The notes below the pieces were generated by a model that ran no database searches, had not been told where the DNA came from, and was given only the letters and a program-made list of their open reading frames with translations. From the NCBI RefSeq assembly GCF_001411555.2, contig NC_049901.1, positions 7,078,681 to 7,142,680 of the forward strand: a stretch of DNA of 64,000 bases, in the 5' to 3' direction. This document shows, piece after piece, positions 25,435-35,503 of the stretch. Positions within the stretch are counted from its first letter, which is position 1. Each line of letters starts with the position of its first letter. Origin of the DNA: Juglans regia. Taxonomy: Eukaryota; Streptophyta; Magnoliopsida; Fagales; Juglandaceae. A program made the position numbers and the translations under genes.

Positions 25435-25573
25435 TTATGGCGTGCACAAAGGGCCTACAAAATTTGTTTGGCTAAGTTCAGGATCTCTTTTCCTGATCAC
25501 AACCTTGCCTGGGAAATCATCTAATATTGCTTCCAAATGTGTTACATTGGACAGATCGTAGGGACAGAGAGTT
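25435..25573 (-). pseudogene. Unassigned exon-like fragment
   Basis: On the minus strand a good acceptor (polypyrimidine run, then TTACAG) is followed by about 45 codons with coding-like composition (TLCPYDLSNVTHLEAILDDF, then PGKVVIRKRDPELSQ) and a stop at 25435-25437. I do not recognise the family and see no matching upstream exon, so it may be a stranded last exon or chance. It lies about 225 bp downstream of the first MYB stop codon on the same strand. Confidence 0.25.
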
Positions 25574-25798
25574 CTGTAACATGGGCATAAACAACAAAAC
25601 AAGCTCAAATGCAAGTGCACGTACATGAATGTTATGGGAAAAAAAAAAAATTGGCTTTTTACTTTGAAATGGAATCAACCCAGTAGTACACTATGTCTTG
25701 GCAAAGCCTCCCAGCTTCTATTCACTAAAACATGAAATAAGAACTACTTAAAGAGTCTTCATAAAAACTGCATCATGTCATGTTAGATGCACGATCGA

Positions 25799-26982
25799 TC
25801 AGCCTTCCAGGAAAATGTAGTCTTCATTGTAGAAGTAATCGATCGAATTCACACGGCCACAAGAAAAACCTGCAGCAGTAGCTTGATCATGATGATCATC
25901 CATGACGCCCTTGGGATGATTGTCTAGGTTCTTCGGGCCACCACATAAGTCTTCTTCTCTGATTGTATCCAACCATGATGCCACATCCTGACACGTCACA
26001 GGCAAGCATTGATCCTCCAAATTAGTGGGGTGGTGCATGAAAAACATCTCTTTTCCTCCCTGCGATTCGGTCGTAATCTGCTCATGATGATCACTTGGAG
26101 TCCTGTTTCCACAAGATATCGCCCTTTTGATCATGTCATTCTCTTGTGGCAACTGCTCCTGCGTCTGTGGTGGTTGTTTTTGTTTTGGGATTATTGCTTT
26201 AGTACCCTTTTCTTTCTTCTCAGGGGATCTGTCTTTCTTCTTGAAATGGGTTCTCAGGTAGTTTTTTATCTCATTGTCCGTTCTCCCAGGCAGGTATTTT
26301 GCAATGGTTGACCACCTGTATGTTGCATTGAGAAACAAAATTACTTGTAAGACATTAAGGGGAGAGAGAGAGAGAGAGAGAGAGAATGCATTACCTGTTA
26401 CCCCAGAGAGTATGCAATTCAATAACAATGCCAGCCTCTATGGGTGTTAATTGGCCTCTTTTGAGCCCAGGCTTGAGATAATTCACCCACCTTAGCCTGC
26501 AGCTCTTGCCATTCCTATTCAAACCTGATAAGACAAATAAAAACAGTCAAATATGGATGCAATTTTTATGAGACGGAAAGGATATTTATGGCCTCCTATT
26601 GATCTCTAGTACTCCATATGCTAAAATATTATCCAACAATGAACTTTTGAACAAATGGGAAAAACATAAAGAACAAGGTCTAACATCACAGACTCATAGT
26701 CCTATATATAAGAGACATAGCAAAAACGAAGCTCAAAAGATTGGACAAAAAGACTAAAAGTTGGCTCTACTTGATCCAAAATTCCCTTCTCTCTCTCTCT
26801 CTCTCTCTCCCTGATTCTGTCCCCTCTTATAACATGGTGCAACGGCAGTATTTACCTGTGCACTTGGCCACACTGCTCCATCGTCCCTTCCCGTACAAGT
26901 TGACATAGTCACAAAGCAATTTATCCTCTGAAGGAGTCCAAGGACCTTTCGTCCACCCTTGTTCTTGAATTCCCGACCCCAT
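25799..26982 (-). CDS. R2R3-MYB transcription factor, copy 1
   Basis: Three exons, 26856-26982, 26395-26524 and 25799-26315, with GT/AG borders and consistent phase: 774 bp, 257 aa. R2 (about residues 12-60, [16 protein letters not shown] to CRLRWVNYL) and R3 (about 64-110, [16 protein letters not shown] to [16 protein letters not shown]) are clear. The intron positions are those usual for R2R3-MYB genes. It is a paralogue of the gene at 34476-35503. The wording of R2 and R3 suggests the MYB27 or MYB48/59 neighbourhood, which I cannot resolve. Odd points: the third R3 tryptophan, normally in NYWRTHF, is leucine (residue about 106), and R3 has IEAG where copy 2 has QEEG. The C-terminus is polar and longer than that of copy 2. 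DNA binding may be altered. Confidence 0.88.
26359..26385. repeat. (GA)n tract in MYB copy 1 intron 2
   Basis: A GA microsatellite about 10 bp inside the intron 2 donor. MYB copy 2 has a GA tract at the equivalent place (34910-34930), so it probably predates the duplication. Confidence 0.7.
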
Positions 26983-27455
26983 TTTCCAAGCTAATATTTC
27001 ACTCGATCTAAATAATTTTGCAGGCTGTCCCCAATTTGTATGGCAAAGAGTCCTCAATGTCTTAGCTCTATATATACCCTTCAAATCAGTGTTACTAGCA
27101 CGATCGAAGAAATCTTTGAATCCAGACTAATTTGCCCAAGTTCTTTTTTTTATCATAGAAAGCGACCATCTTCCCTCTAGTTTGAGACCAAGTGTTACAA
27201 AGACACCTGGTTTCAAATTGCCTAAACTTCCATGGCCAACTAGAATGGAACAAGTGTGTCTTCTTGGTCCTAGACATCGTACGGTATTTCGCCACTGCAA
27301 TTTAAAATAATACCCCCACCCCCAAAAACTGTTGATGATCGAGTCCATGCCGAAAGGAAAACACTCAAAGCCGACACAGTCAGTCAATCACATCTAGGAC
27401 CGATGACGCGCAGAATCTTGATTCAGCAAAAATAAGAGCAAGAGTTGGTATTTCC
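26983..27455. other. Upstream region of MYB copy 1
   Basis: Promoter/leader side of MYB copy 1. It shares short words in the same order with the region upstream of MYB copy 2 (35640-35830), such as CTTGGTCCT followed by AGA-ATCGTAC, so promoter sequence was duplicated with the gene. No other gene was seen. Confidence 0.45.
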
Positions 27456-27907
27456 TAGAGCATTGGCATTGGATTCATCAAAGTTATCTTTAAAATTTGA
27501 TGAAAAGTACATGATTTCTATAAATCTAAAACTTTCCTAGCCATAACTCTACATTGAATTAACCATTGAATTCATCATTTTCATAAAAATATTTTTATTT
27601 TTTTTCATATTTTATAATTACACTAATCATATGTTAATTAATAATTTTATTTTATTTTTACATTATTATTACAAGACGGTTGGAGATTAAACGTGAATAA
27701 AAAAGACCTTTGGAGATTAAAAGTGAATAAAAAATAGATTTGATGAGTGAATAGTAGCCCTTCAAATTTGAATAAACTTATCCATTTACTGTAGCTCAAA
27801 GTTTCACATTTATCTCTTTGACTAATCTAATGCAGCCCTATTTTGATGAAATTCATCAAATTTTACATTTGGCTAGACTTTTGATGAAGCCAATGCCAAT
27901 GCTCTTA
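27456..27907. repeat. Tourist/Harbinger-like MITE (452 bp)
   Basis: Long terminal inverted repeats: AGAGCATTGGCATTGG at the left and CCAATGCCAATGCTCT at the right, extended by ATTCATCA/TGATGAAGC. The flanking three bases (CTA and TTA) fit a decayed TTA duplication, which points to PIF/Harbinger. The interior is noncoding. A partial relative ends near 57895 (CCAATGCTAATGCTCTTAAGG). Confidence 0.7.
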
Positions 27908-28147
27908 AGGGCTTAATTTGCTCCAATAAGTGTGTACCATCTGTTGATCTAAACAATAATTCCCGTTTTTTTTTTAAGGTATTTTAATTAGAAGGATATA
28001 ATATATGCTAAATTGCATGCTTTATGGGTTGTTTATGGCAGCAGATCAAGTTCTAGCTGTATTTTTATAATCGAAAGAAGTTTCTAGATTACTGCTAAAT
28101 GTACGTTTTATATGGTAATAGAAGTAATAATTAATATTTTAAATAGA

Positions 28148-28738
28148 GAAATGTTAGTTGCAATCGTGAGTAATATTGTGAATTTTGTACCGTACCGTAC
28201 CGGTTGGTACGGCTGAAATTTTTCGTACCGGCCATCCGGGTACTATATCTGTTTTGTACCGGCCAAAATACCGGTCGTTTCGGCTTGTACCGGCCGATAT
28301 TTCGGCCAGTGTTTTTATTTTTTATTTTTTTTTAAACTATAAGTTTATTTTTTAGCTCCCAATTCAGACTAGACTATTTATAAATTATATATATATGTAC
28401 TTATATATAATTTATTTATATATAAACTATTATTTTAGAATATAATTTTTATATATAATTTATTTATATATCGACTATCTCGAAATGTTATCCCGAAACG
28501 GTACCGGTACCGAAATATTTCGTTCCAGTGCCTTGATCGGTACGGCGTCCAGTACGGTATTCAAAATATTGGTCATGAGTGTACAAGCGTCACGCAATCA
28601 ATTTGAAAAAAATGAATAAATACAGGACTCACATGAAAATAAATAAATTTTTAAATAATTAACCTCACTTTTTTTCAAAGTGATTGTACGGCATTTGTGC
28701 ATTTCATGACTGTATATAACATTATTCTTTTGAATAAG
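28148..28738. repeat. MITE family D copy, interrupted
   Basis: The two halves, 28148-28171 and 28573-28738, match the uninterrupted copy at 37442-37622 (GTTAGTTGCAATCGTGAGT joined to GTGTACAAG, then ATGAATAAATACAGGACTC and TTTTTTTCAAAGTGATTGTACG). The break is caused by the insertion at 28172-28572. Confidence 0.6.
28172..28572. mobile_element. GTACCG-rich MITE nested in MITE family D
   Basis: A 401-bp insert rich in GTACCG/CGGTAC words. The ends are related as inverted repeats: AATATTGTGAATTTTGTACCG against CGGTATTCAAAATATT. It is flanked by 8-bp TCGTGAGT (28164-28171) and TCATGAGT (28573-28580), a target duplication with one mismatch that rejoins the host MITE. The 8-bp duplication suggests hAT. 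Noncoding. Confidence 0.65.
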
Positions 28739-29970
28739 ATCACTAGTGTACTTGGACGAGTCACCTTGTTTACACGTGGCTTTTGCACAGTATGCAAGTA
28801 GCATATATAGTTAATTAGAAAGTTGGGGCATGCAATGTTTCTGTAACATTTTTTTAAAATATATGTTGTGTATATATATAGGAATTGGTCATGATCAGGG
28901 TATCTGGAACTGTCCATAAATATCGACGATGTTAGCAAAAAGGTACTTAATTAGAGAGTTCATAATCTTATAAAGTTATAGGGCTGGCCTTATCATTAAT
29001 AAATCCTTGATTTGGTACGTAGCGTATAAAAGCATATTATATGGAGCTTAACAATAGGGCCACGTAGATCAGCATACAGTACGTTGCAAATTGAAGAAGT
29101 TCAGGGACCATATATGAGTCTATATATATTCCAAAAATAATATATCACTTAATAATGACCTCGTCAGGCCACTCTATCCTAGATGGACAGGCTAAAATCT
29201 CACATTTTTTATTGATAATGATGAATCCACTAAGAGGCTTGAGGTGTCATTGGCCCCCTAAACTTTAAAATAAAATTAATACATATTAATTCTTTTATAG
29301 TTTAATAGAGATTATATTAATCTCATCTTGTGTTTACCTTTCCTTTATAAAATTATCTTGATCATATAGATTAATTATTAATAACCTCAATGTTAAAAAA
29401 ATTTAGACCAATAATATAAAAATAAAACAAATAAAACCTATCTCACGTAAAATAAAACTGTGATGACACGTTTTACTTACAACTAAAAATAAAAGGAAGT
29501 CGGATGGCTTATTTAAAAAAAATGTAAGTTACAATTTTAAACATTTTGTACTTTTTTTTATTTGATATGTTTGTACAAGTGTCTTTTATATTATTTTAAT
29601 GATATATTAATGTTCTTGCCACATGATATATTTTTTAATATATAGGTTGCATTAAATATATTTTATTTTTATTTTAGATTTTACTATCATATTTTTCTAT
29701 TTTGCAGGAAAAAGTATATAAAAATAGTACAAAAAAGATCTTGGTATATTTTTAACTTTGCTTGCCCCCTAAAACAAATTTATGGTTCTGCCATTACTGT
29801 TGAGATAGGATATGTAACACCTCAAAGGAGATTCAAGCCACATATGACTTTATATTACTACCAAAAAAAAAAAAAAAAGTCAATGGTTCAATTAGAGCAT
29901 CATTGAAACCATTATAAAAAGTAAGAATTTCTCAATTTTAAGTATTGCAGGATCTCATTCACTGTCTACT
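28739..29970. other. Gene-free interval
   Basis: AT-rich. A block from about 29245 (GTGTCATTGGCCCCCTAAAC) to about 29800 (CTTGCCCCCTAAAACAAATT) looks like the body of an old transposon, but no clean ends or coding region were found. Confidence 0.4.
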
Positions 29971-30479
29971 CTTTTTTGTGCAAAAGACATATACATATCA
30001 ACGATGACAAACTAAAGTAAAAGCAAGCATGATAAAGTATACAACACACAATATACGTGATTCGACAAATTACCTACGTCCACAGAATTGCAGAAATCTT
30101 TTTAACCAGAAGAGATTACAATCACTCAATCTCAACTCACACTCTCTAATCCTTTTTACTCTCTCACACAATATGCACTCACTTGACAATTGTGCTATCT
30201 CAAAATATGTTGAAAGTCGTACAAAATAAGTCACATATAACATATTTATAATAAACGGCGTTGGAAATCCTAAGCTGGTAAAAACTACGTTCTTCACTCG
30301 AGCGATATGTCAAGCGCGTATCGAGCGAACAACCAATGAACATTGGCTAGAGCGGGATGTCGAGCGGGACTCGAGCGAAGACTAGGGTTTGTGTTTCGCT
30401 CGAGCTCACTGTCGAGCGCACGTCGAACAAACTCTTTGTTTCTCGATTTTCAGCTCCAAAACTAATCTCCACCCCAACA
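29971..30479 (-). repeat. 3' LTR of the copia element
   Basis: Matches 32631-33173 along most of its length (for example ATGACAAACTAAAGTAAAA and GCCTACGTCCACAGA-type words). It contains many CGAGCG/TCGAGCG words between about 30297 and 30430 and is shorter than the other LTR by an internal gap of about 50 bp. The terminal TG on the plus strand has decayed to CT. Confidence 0.8.
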
Positions 30480-30565
30480 ATCTCCCACTTGGAGACTGGG
30501 TCTCCACATGCCAGCAACGGTTTCCAGTCAAGCCCTATCATCTCTGCAGCTCACAACTCTCATCT

Positions 30566-30784
30566 TCAAGCCAGAAAACGAATTGAAGTCAAGCTCAACT
30601 TCAGTTTTTCACATACATCGCCCTTAGTCAGTACATCCACTGGGCAACTCACAACTCCAACTGCATTAGGAGCATCCGGTCCCAAACTGATCTTGACAAC
30701 CTTAGCCAACTTTCTCAGGCTTTCATGAGGAACGACAAAGCTGACTCCTTTTGGCTTCCTCATATGTTTCACGCGATCAAACAT
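30566..30784 (-). pseudogene. Copia Pol C-terminal remnant
   Basis: The last residues (DVLTKGDVCEKLKLSL) resemble the tail after RNase H in copia polyproteins. The part upstream does not follow the normal order, consistent with a large internal deletion joining unrelated parts of the element. Confidence 0.5.
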
Positions 30785-31449
30785 GCCTTTTTGTACTCAT
30801 ATATTTCCATGCACATCACTGGACCTTAATGTCAAATACAAAGAGTTAGATCTCCTACCATGCGCTAAGACCAGTGTACCTTTAGTGATCTTCCAAGCTC
30901 CTTCAGATAACGCTACTACATAACGATGTCATCAAGCTGTCCCACAGAGATTATGTTTTTCTTCAAATTTGGAATGTGTCTGACTTGCTGTAAAGTCCAC
31001 ATGCCCCTGTTTGGAAGTGTGATGTGCACATCACCCACTCCCACTGCATCCAGTGCTTCTCCATTAGCTGCATACATCTTTCCAAAATCACCAGCAACAT
31101 AATTTTGTATGATTTTTCGTTGTGAGATGCTATGGAACGAAACCCTTGAATCCAATACCCAATCATCAATCGGAATGTACACTGCAAGAAGTAAGGTATC
31201 ATGAATTTCTTTTGCCATTACATTCACAGCATCATTCTTAGCACTTTCTTGATTCCTGCAATTTTTCTTAATGTGCCCCGATTTGCCACAACTCCAGCAC
31301 GTGATATGCTGCCTAGATCTCGTCGTGCTCTTCCCCCTTCTTTTGGAGCGTGACATGTCATGTCCTATAGCCCGATTGTCAATATTCAGGGCCGATCCTG
31401 AACCCGAGAACTCACTGGAGTCACTTCTATGTACCTGTTCAGCAAGGAT

Positions 31450-32043
31450 TAGGGGTGCTACCCATGGTGCGGGCGGGGCACTCCTCCCACCATGCGGTGA
31501 TGGGATTTTTCCCGCACCAGCGGGGCGAGGCGAGAAAAACTCCATCCCCCAGCCCATTATATTAAAAAAAAAAAATTTTGATCTAAAAATATGTTTTTAG
31601 ACCAAAATTATAATATAATTTAAATAATAAATTAAAATTTATAAATATAAAAAAAATTTAAACTCATTAGAGTTAGATTTTGGATTGATTTGGCCTCCTA
31701 AGCCAATCTTTATATAGGAGGCCAAGGCAATACAATAGTCATCTTTAAGCAATGTGGGACTTACTACTAAGTCCCACATTGCTTAAAGATGACTATTGTA
31801 TTGCCTTGGCCTCCTATATAAAGATTGGCCTAGGAGGCCAAAACAATCCAATGACTTGAATATAATTTTAAGTCTTTTATAAATTGTGTATATTTATATA
31901 CAATATATTTATTTAATATATATAAATAAAAAAAAATTTTAATGTGGGGGGGGGGGGGGGTGCCATTGCGTATCCTCCCCCTATATCTCTCTCTCGCGAT
32001 GGGGGGGAGCCCCCATTGACGGAGCAAGAGCTGCCCACCCCTA
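31450..32043. mobile_element. hAT-type nonautonomous element with internal foldback (594 bp)
   Basis: The ends are perfect 8-bp inverted repeats, TAGGGGTG and CACCCCTA. It is flanked by a perfect 8-bp target-site duplication, GCAAGGAT, at 31442-31449 and 32044-32051. Subterminal regions are G/C-rich (GCGGGCGGGGCACTCC, and a run of 14 or more G near 31947). The core holds the long foldback at 31681-31850. No transposase is encoded. Removal of the element plus one duplication restores the host copia frame, which proves the boundaries. Confidence 0.9.
31681..31850. repeat. Near-perfect 83-bp foldback (hairpin)
   Basis: The left arm 31681-31763 and right arm 31768-31850 are reverse complements with only two mismatches by eye (31688/31843 and 31701/31830), separated by the 4-base loop CTAC (31764-31767). 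Transcription from either strand would give a long, almost fully paired hairpin. Confidence 0.9.
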
Positions 32044-32630
32044 GCAAGGATCATGTCACGTAAGTAGTCATAGTTCAGTTTCATCTTGCCGGCTGAACTA
32101 CTCACATCCATTATCGTGGCCTCCCAACTATTTGGTAGCGATACCAATAGAATCAATGTTCTAATCTCATCATCAAACTCAATCTCTACAGAAGACAATT
32201 GATTTGTGGTCATATTGAATTCATTCAAGTGTTGGGCCACATACATACATTCTAACATCTTCAGATTGAATAATTTCTTCATCAAGTGCACTTTGTTATT
32301 TGCCAATGGGTTTTCGTACATACCTGACAAAGTCTCCATGAGATCCGTCGTGGTTCTCTCCTTACTGACATTGTGTGCCACTATTCTGGACAAGGTCGGC
32401 TGAACAATCTCCAGAACATGTCGATCTAACAGGGTCCACTCAACATCATCCATGCTCTCCAACTTTTTTCTCAACAATGGAAGATGGCGCCTCTTCCCAT
32501 ATAAATAATTCTCGATCTTTATCTTCCAGTACCTAAAATTAGTGTCGTCGAATTTATCGATCCTGGGTGCTTTCACTTTATCTCCAGTCATCATTTTCCT
32601 TCAGATCCAATCTTGGCTCTTGATACCAAT

Positions 32631-33173
32631 TGTTTTGTAAAAGACACACACACCAACAATGACAAACTAAAGTAAAATCAAGCATGATGAAGTACAAGAC
32701 ACCCAATATAAGTGGTTCGGCAAATTGCCTACGTCCACAGAGCAACATAAATCTTATTAACCAGATGAGATTATAATCATTCGATCTCAACTCACACTCT
32801 CTAGGAGTTTTTGCTCTCTCACATAATATGCACTCATTTGACAATTGTTCTCTCTCAAAATATGCTGAAAGTTGTACAAAATAAGTCAAATATAACATAT
32901 TTATAGTAAATGGTGCTGGAAACCCTAAGCTGGCAAAAATTATGTTATTCACTCGAACGGCGTGTTGAGCACGCCTCGAGCGAACAATCAATAAAATTTT
33001 GCTCGAGCGGGGCTTGACTGAACACTAGAATTTATTTCTCGATCGAGTCCACTGTCGCACGAGGCTCGAACGAATTCGTAGGTTGAGTTTCGCTCAAGCC
33101 TACTATCAAGCGCACGTCAAGCAAACTCTTTGTTTCTCAATTTTTAGCTCCAAAATCAGTTTCCATCCCAACA
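32631..33173 (-). repeat. 5' LTR of the copia element
   Basis: A 543-bp LTR beginning TG and ending CA on the plus strand, immediately outside the primer-binding site. Many CGAGCG motifs present in the partner LTR appear here as TGAGC or CAAGCG, the pattern expected from deamination of methylated CpG. Confidence 0.85.
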
Positions 33174-33451
33174 CTATTATCACTCAGTATGAGCATCACA
33201 TAATTTAAATGGTATATGCCAACTATTTAAAATAGTGTAATGAATAAGAATAGGTATTATTAGGAATCTGTGTTAGTACTGGACATAACATACATTATTC
33301 ATGACAAGTACGTACTTAATGCTTTATTTTGTTATTTTAGGTTTTTTATTTCCTTTTTTCTCGGGATCTACTAGTAGTACTTGTAAAAAGATGGAAAGTA
33401 GATCAAAATTATAAATAAATTAAAATCAAAATTAACCTTCAAAGCCACTAC

Positions 33452-33488
<37 letters not shown>

Positions 33489-34475
33489 CATACTCAAGTA
33501 CTACTACTAGTTTAAATTTATTTTATTTATTTATAATTATTGCTTTTGTGAGATTAAAAGACAATAAATTGTTTCTAAAAGATGCACATGCATAATGGGA
33601 AATGATAATAAAATATTTCTTATATATTAATTAAAACCATACACATATATATATATATATATTATATATATAGACATTTAATGAGAAGCAAGTTAATTTG
33701 AATTAACTTTATCAGAATCGCAGTTGCCTAGCTATAAGTAAATGGTTTTCCGTATTATTTATACGAAACAGTAAATTCCTAATCAAATCTCTCATTTTAA
33801 TGATCTGCAAATGTATGCACACACACATGTCATTCAGTATAGAGGGTTGTGATCATGTATCTTTATGAAGTATTTCCCGTACATATATAGAAAACAGAAC
33901 ATGATAATGAATGGCCCTGTTGTTATGCCTGTCTCTGCCATTTACTTCTGCATTAAGCTTGGTTAGAAATTAATAATTCCTCCTCCATTAAAGTCATGCA
34001 TGTAAGGCGTGCGAAATTCGGTGGAGGAAACACATGATCTATACGTAGACGTATCAAAACTTCCAAAGTAAGAGCAGAAAATCAGCCCGAAAGGCGAAAA
34101 GAAATACGAAAGATTATAGGAAATTAAGTAAATTTTTTTTTTCCTCATCAAAGGCAAATGATCCAATAGCATTTTTGTAATTTCGATCTATATCATATTA
34201 TTACATGTAAAAAACGAGTTTCACTTCATTTATCTAAAAAAAAATAGACTTTTATTCATATAGCTACAATAGATCTGCCAGAGAGACCGGATTAACAATC
34301 TCTTGTATATGTTTACTCAGCTAGCCTTCCCAGAAAATGCACCCCTCCCTCCTAAGAGAAAACCGTAGCTCCATCTTGCATGACTATGTTATTCGAATTA
34401 ATCACCCGTATCTTCAGCTTGCATTGTTAGTTTGATGCACAGCCTTTTTCTATTCCATGCACCAGTATTATGATC
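33174..34475. other. Gene-free interval between the copia element and MYB copy 2
   Basis: AT-rich with TA microsatellites near 33455-33485 and 33645-33672. The part from about 34250 to 34475 is probably the 3' UTR side of MYB copy 2. Confidence 0.5.
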
Positions 34476-35503
34476 TTACTGCAGGTTCCACAGCCCACCC
34501 CATAGCCCATCGTCGTCTGGTCCCACTGTGTCCGACAAGGATGCATCATGATCTTGATACATTACAGGCAAATAATGGTGCTCCGATGTCGGGTACGTGA
34601 GAGCCTGCATCTCTTGCCCTGCTTGAGCTTCAGTAATTTTCTGGGTGCTGGTCTCTGCAAGAGCTAGGATATTTTCCATCATGTCTTGTTCTTGCGGCTG
34701 CTGCTTGTGCTGCTCTAGTTGTTGCTGTTCCTGTTGTTCTCGTTGTTTCATTAGTTGCTGTTTGCGCTTTTCATACTTCTGAGACGATTTTTCTTTCTTG
34801 AAATGGGTTCTCCAGTAGTTCTTGATCTCGTTGTCTGTTCTCCCGGGCAAGTATCTAGCAATAGTTGACCACCTGCTTTTGCATAAAATAGGCAAATTGA
34901 CATATGAGAGAGAGAGAGAGAGAGAGAGATCAGAGGGAGGGAGAGAGGCATTAATTACTTGTTACCCCAGAGAGCATGCAGCTCAATAATGATGCCTTCC
35001 TCTTGAGGTGTTAATTGGCCCCTCTTGAGACCAGGCCTGAGATAATTCACCCACCTTAGCCTGCAGCTCTTGCCACTCCTGTTCAGACCTGCAAAATACC
35101 AAAAGAAAAAAAGGAAGCTGGAAAAATCATCAAACTATGCTGATGATATCAACTGAAAACCTGCAAGCATATCTAACAATGGACTGAAAGGTGCATGCAA
35201 AGCCAAAACCAAATTATGTAAAGAGAAGCTCAAAGAATTTGATGTTCTTCCCTCCATGTAAATGGATAAGAACGCAACAGTTATGGCAGCTCCACTCAAT
35301 TTGTTTTTTTCCTCTCCACTTATCCCTAATATATATATGTAGCAACAGTAACTGCATTTACCTGCGGCTATTGCCACAGAGCTCCATCTTCCCTCCCCAT
35401 GTAAGCTTACATATTCACTAAGCAATTTATCCTCTTCAGGAGTCCAAGGACCCTTCCTCCACCCTTGTTCTGCCAAACCCCGACCCATCATCATCGTTGT
35501 CAT
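34476..35503 (-). CDS. R2R3-MYB transcription factor, copy 2
   Basis: Three exons, 35362-35503, 34959-35088 and 34476-34872: 669 bp, 222 aa. Exon 2 has the same length (130 bp) and phase as in copy 1. R2 ([20 protein letters not shown]) and R3 ([48 protein letters not shown]) keep all expected tryptophans. The linker after R3 is rich in lysine and glutamine ([19 protein letters not shown]). The C-terminus ends at WGGLWNLQ, earlier than in copy 1. A start at 35503 gives MTTMMMGRG; the internal ATGs at 35494, 35491 or 35488 are equally possible. It probably acts as a nuclear DNA-binding regulator; the MYB27 or MYB48/59-like placement is tentative. Confidence 0.9.
34910..34930. repeat. (GA)n tract in MYB copy 2 intron 2
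   Basis: A GA microsatellite in the same intron, and in a similar position relative to the donor, as in MYB copy 1. Confidence 0.7.

Larger units (their letters stand above)
30916..32594 (-). pseudogene. Copia gag-protease region, split by a hAT insertion
   Basis: Gag starts at 32594 (MMTGDKVKAPRIDKFDD) and runs left to 32044. The hAT element then intervenes, and Gag resumes at 31449. If the element and one copy of its 8-bp duplication are discounted, the frame is continuous through the insertion. A zinc knuckle (CWSCGKSGHIKKNC) and a retropepsin-like stretch follow. The expected catalytic Asp-Ser-Gly is Asp-Ser-Arg (VLDSRVSFHS), so the protease would be inactive. The frame stops at 30916, and the following sequence still resembles the region after the protease (AWKITKGTLVLAHGRRS) before the deletion. 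Confidence 0.8.
29971..33173 (-). mobile_element. Internally deleted Ty1/copia LTR retrotransposon
   Basis: A minus-strand element with two diverged LTRs. The primer-binding site beside the right LTR (about 32612-32629) reads TGGTATCAAGAGCC on the minus strand, like initiator tRNA-Met elements. The polypurine tract at the left LTR reads AAGTGGGAGAT directly before TGTTGGGG. Between them are Gag, a zinc knuckle, a protease remnant, a short integrase-side remnant and the last residues of Pol. Most of integrase, reverse transcriptase and RNase H is missing. Flanking five bases CTACT (29966-29970) and CTATT (33174-33178) fit a decayed target duplication. A hAT element at 31450-32043 is nested inside. 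Confidence 0.85.

Noticed and set aside
26009..26311. 100-codon open frame on the plus strand
   Set aside because: It is antisense to exon 3 of MYB copy 1.
30029..30728. Several plus-strand open frames
   Set aside because: They lie antisense within the copia LTR and internal region and have no domain of their own.
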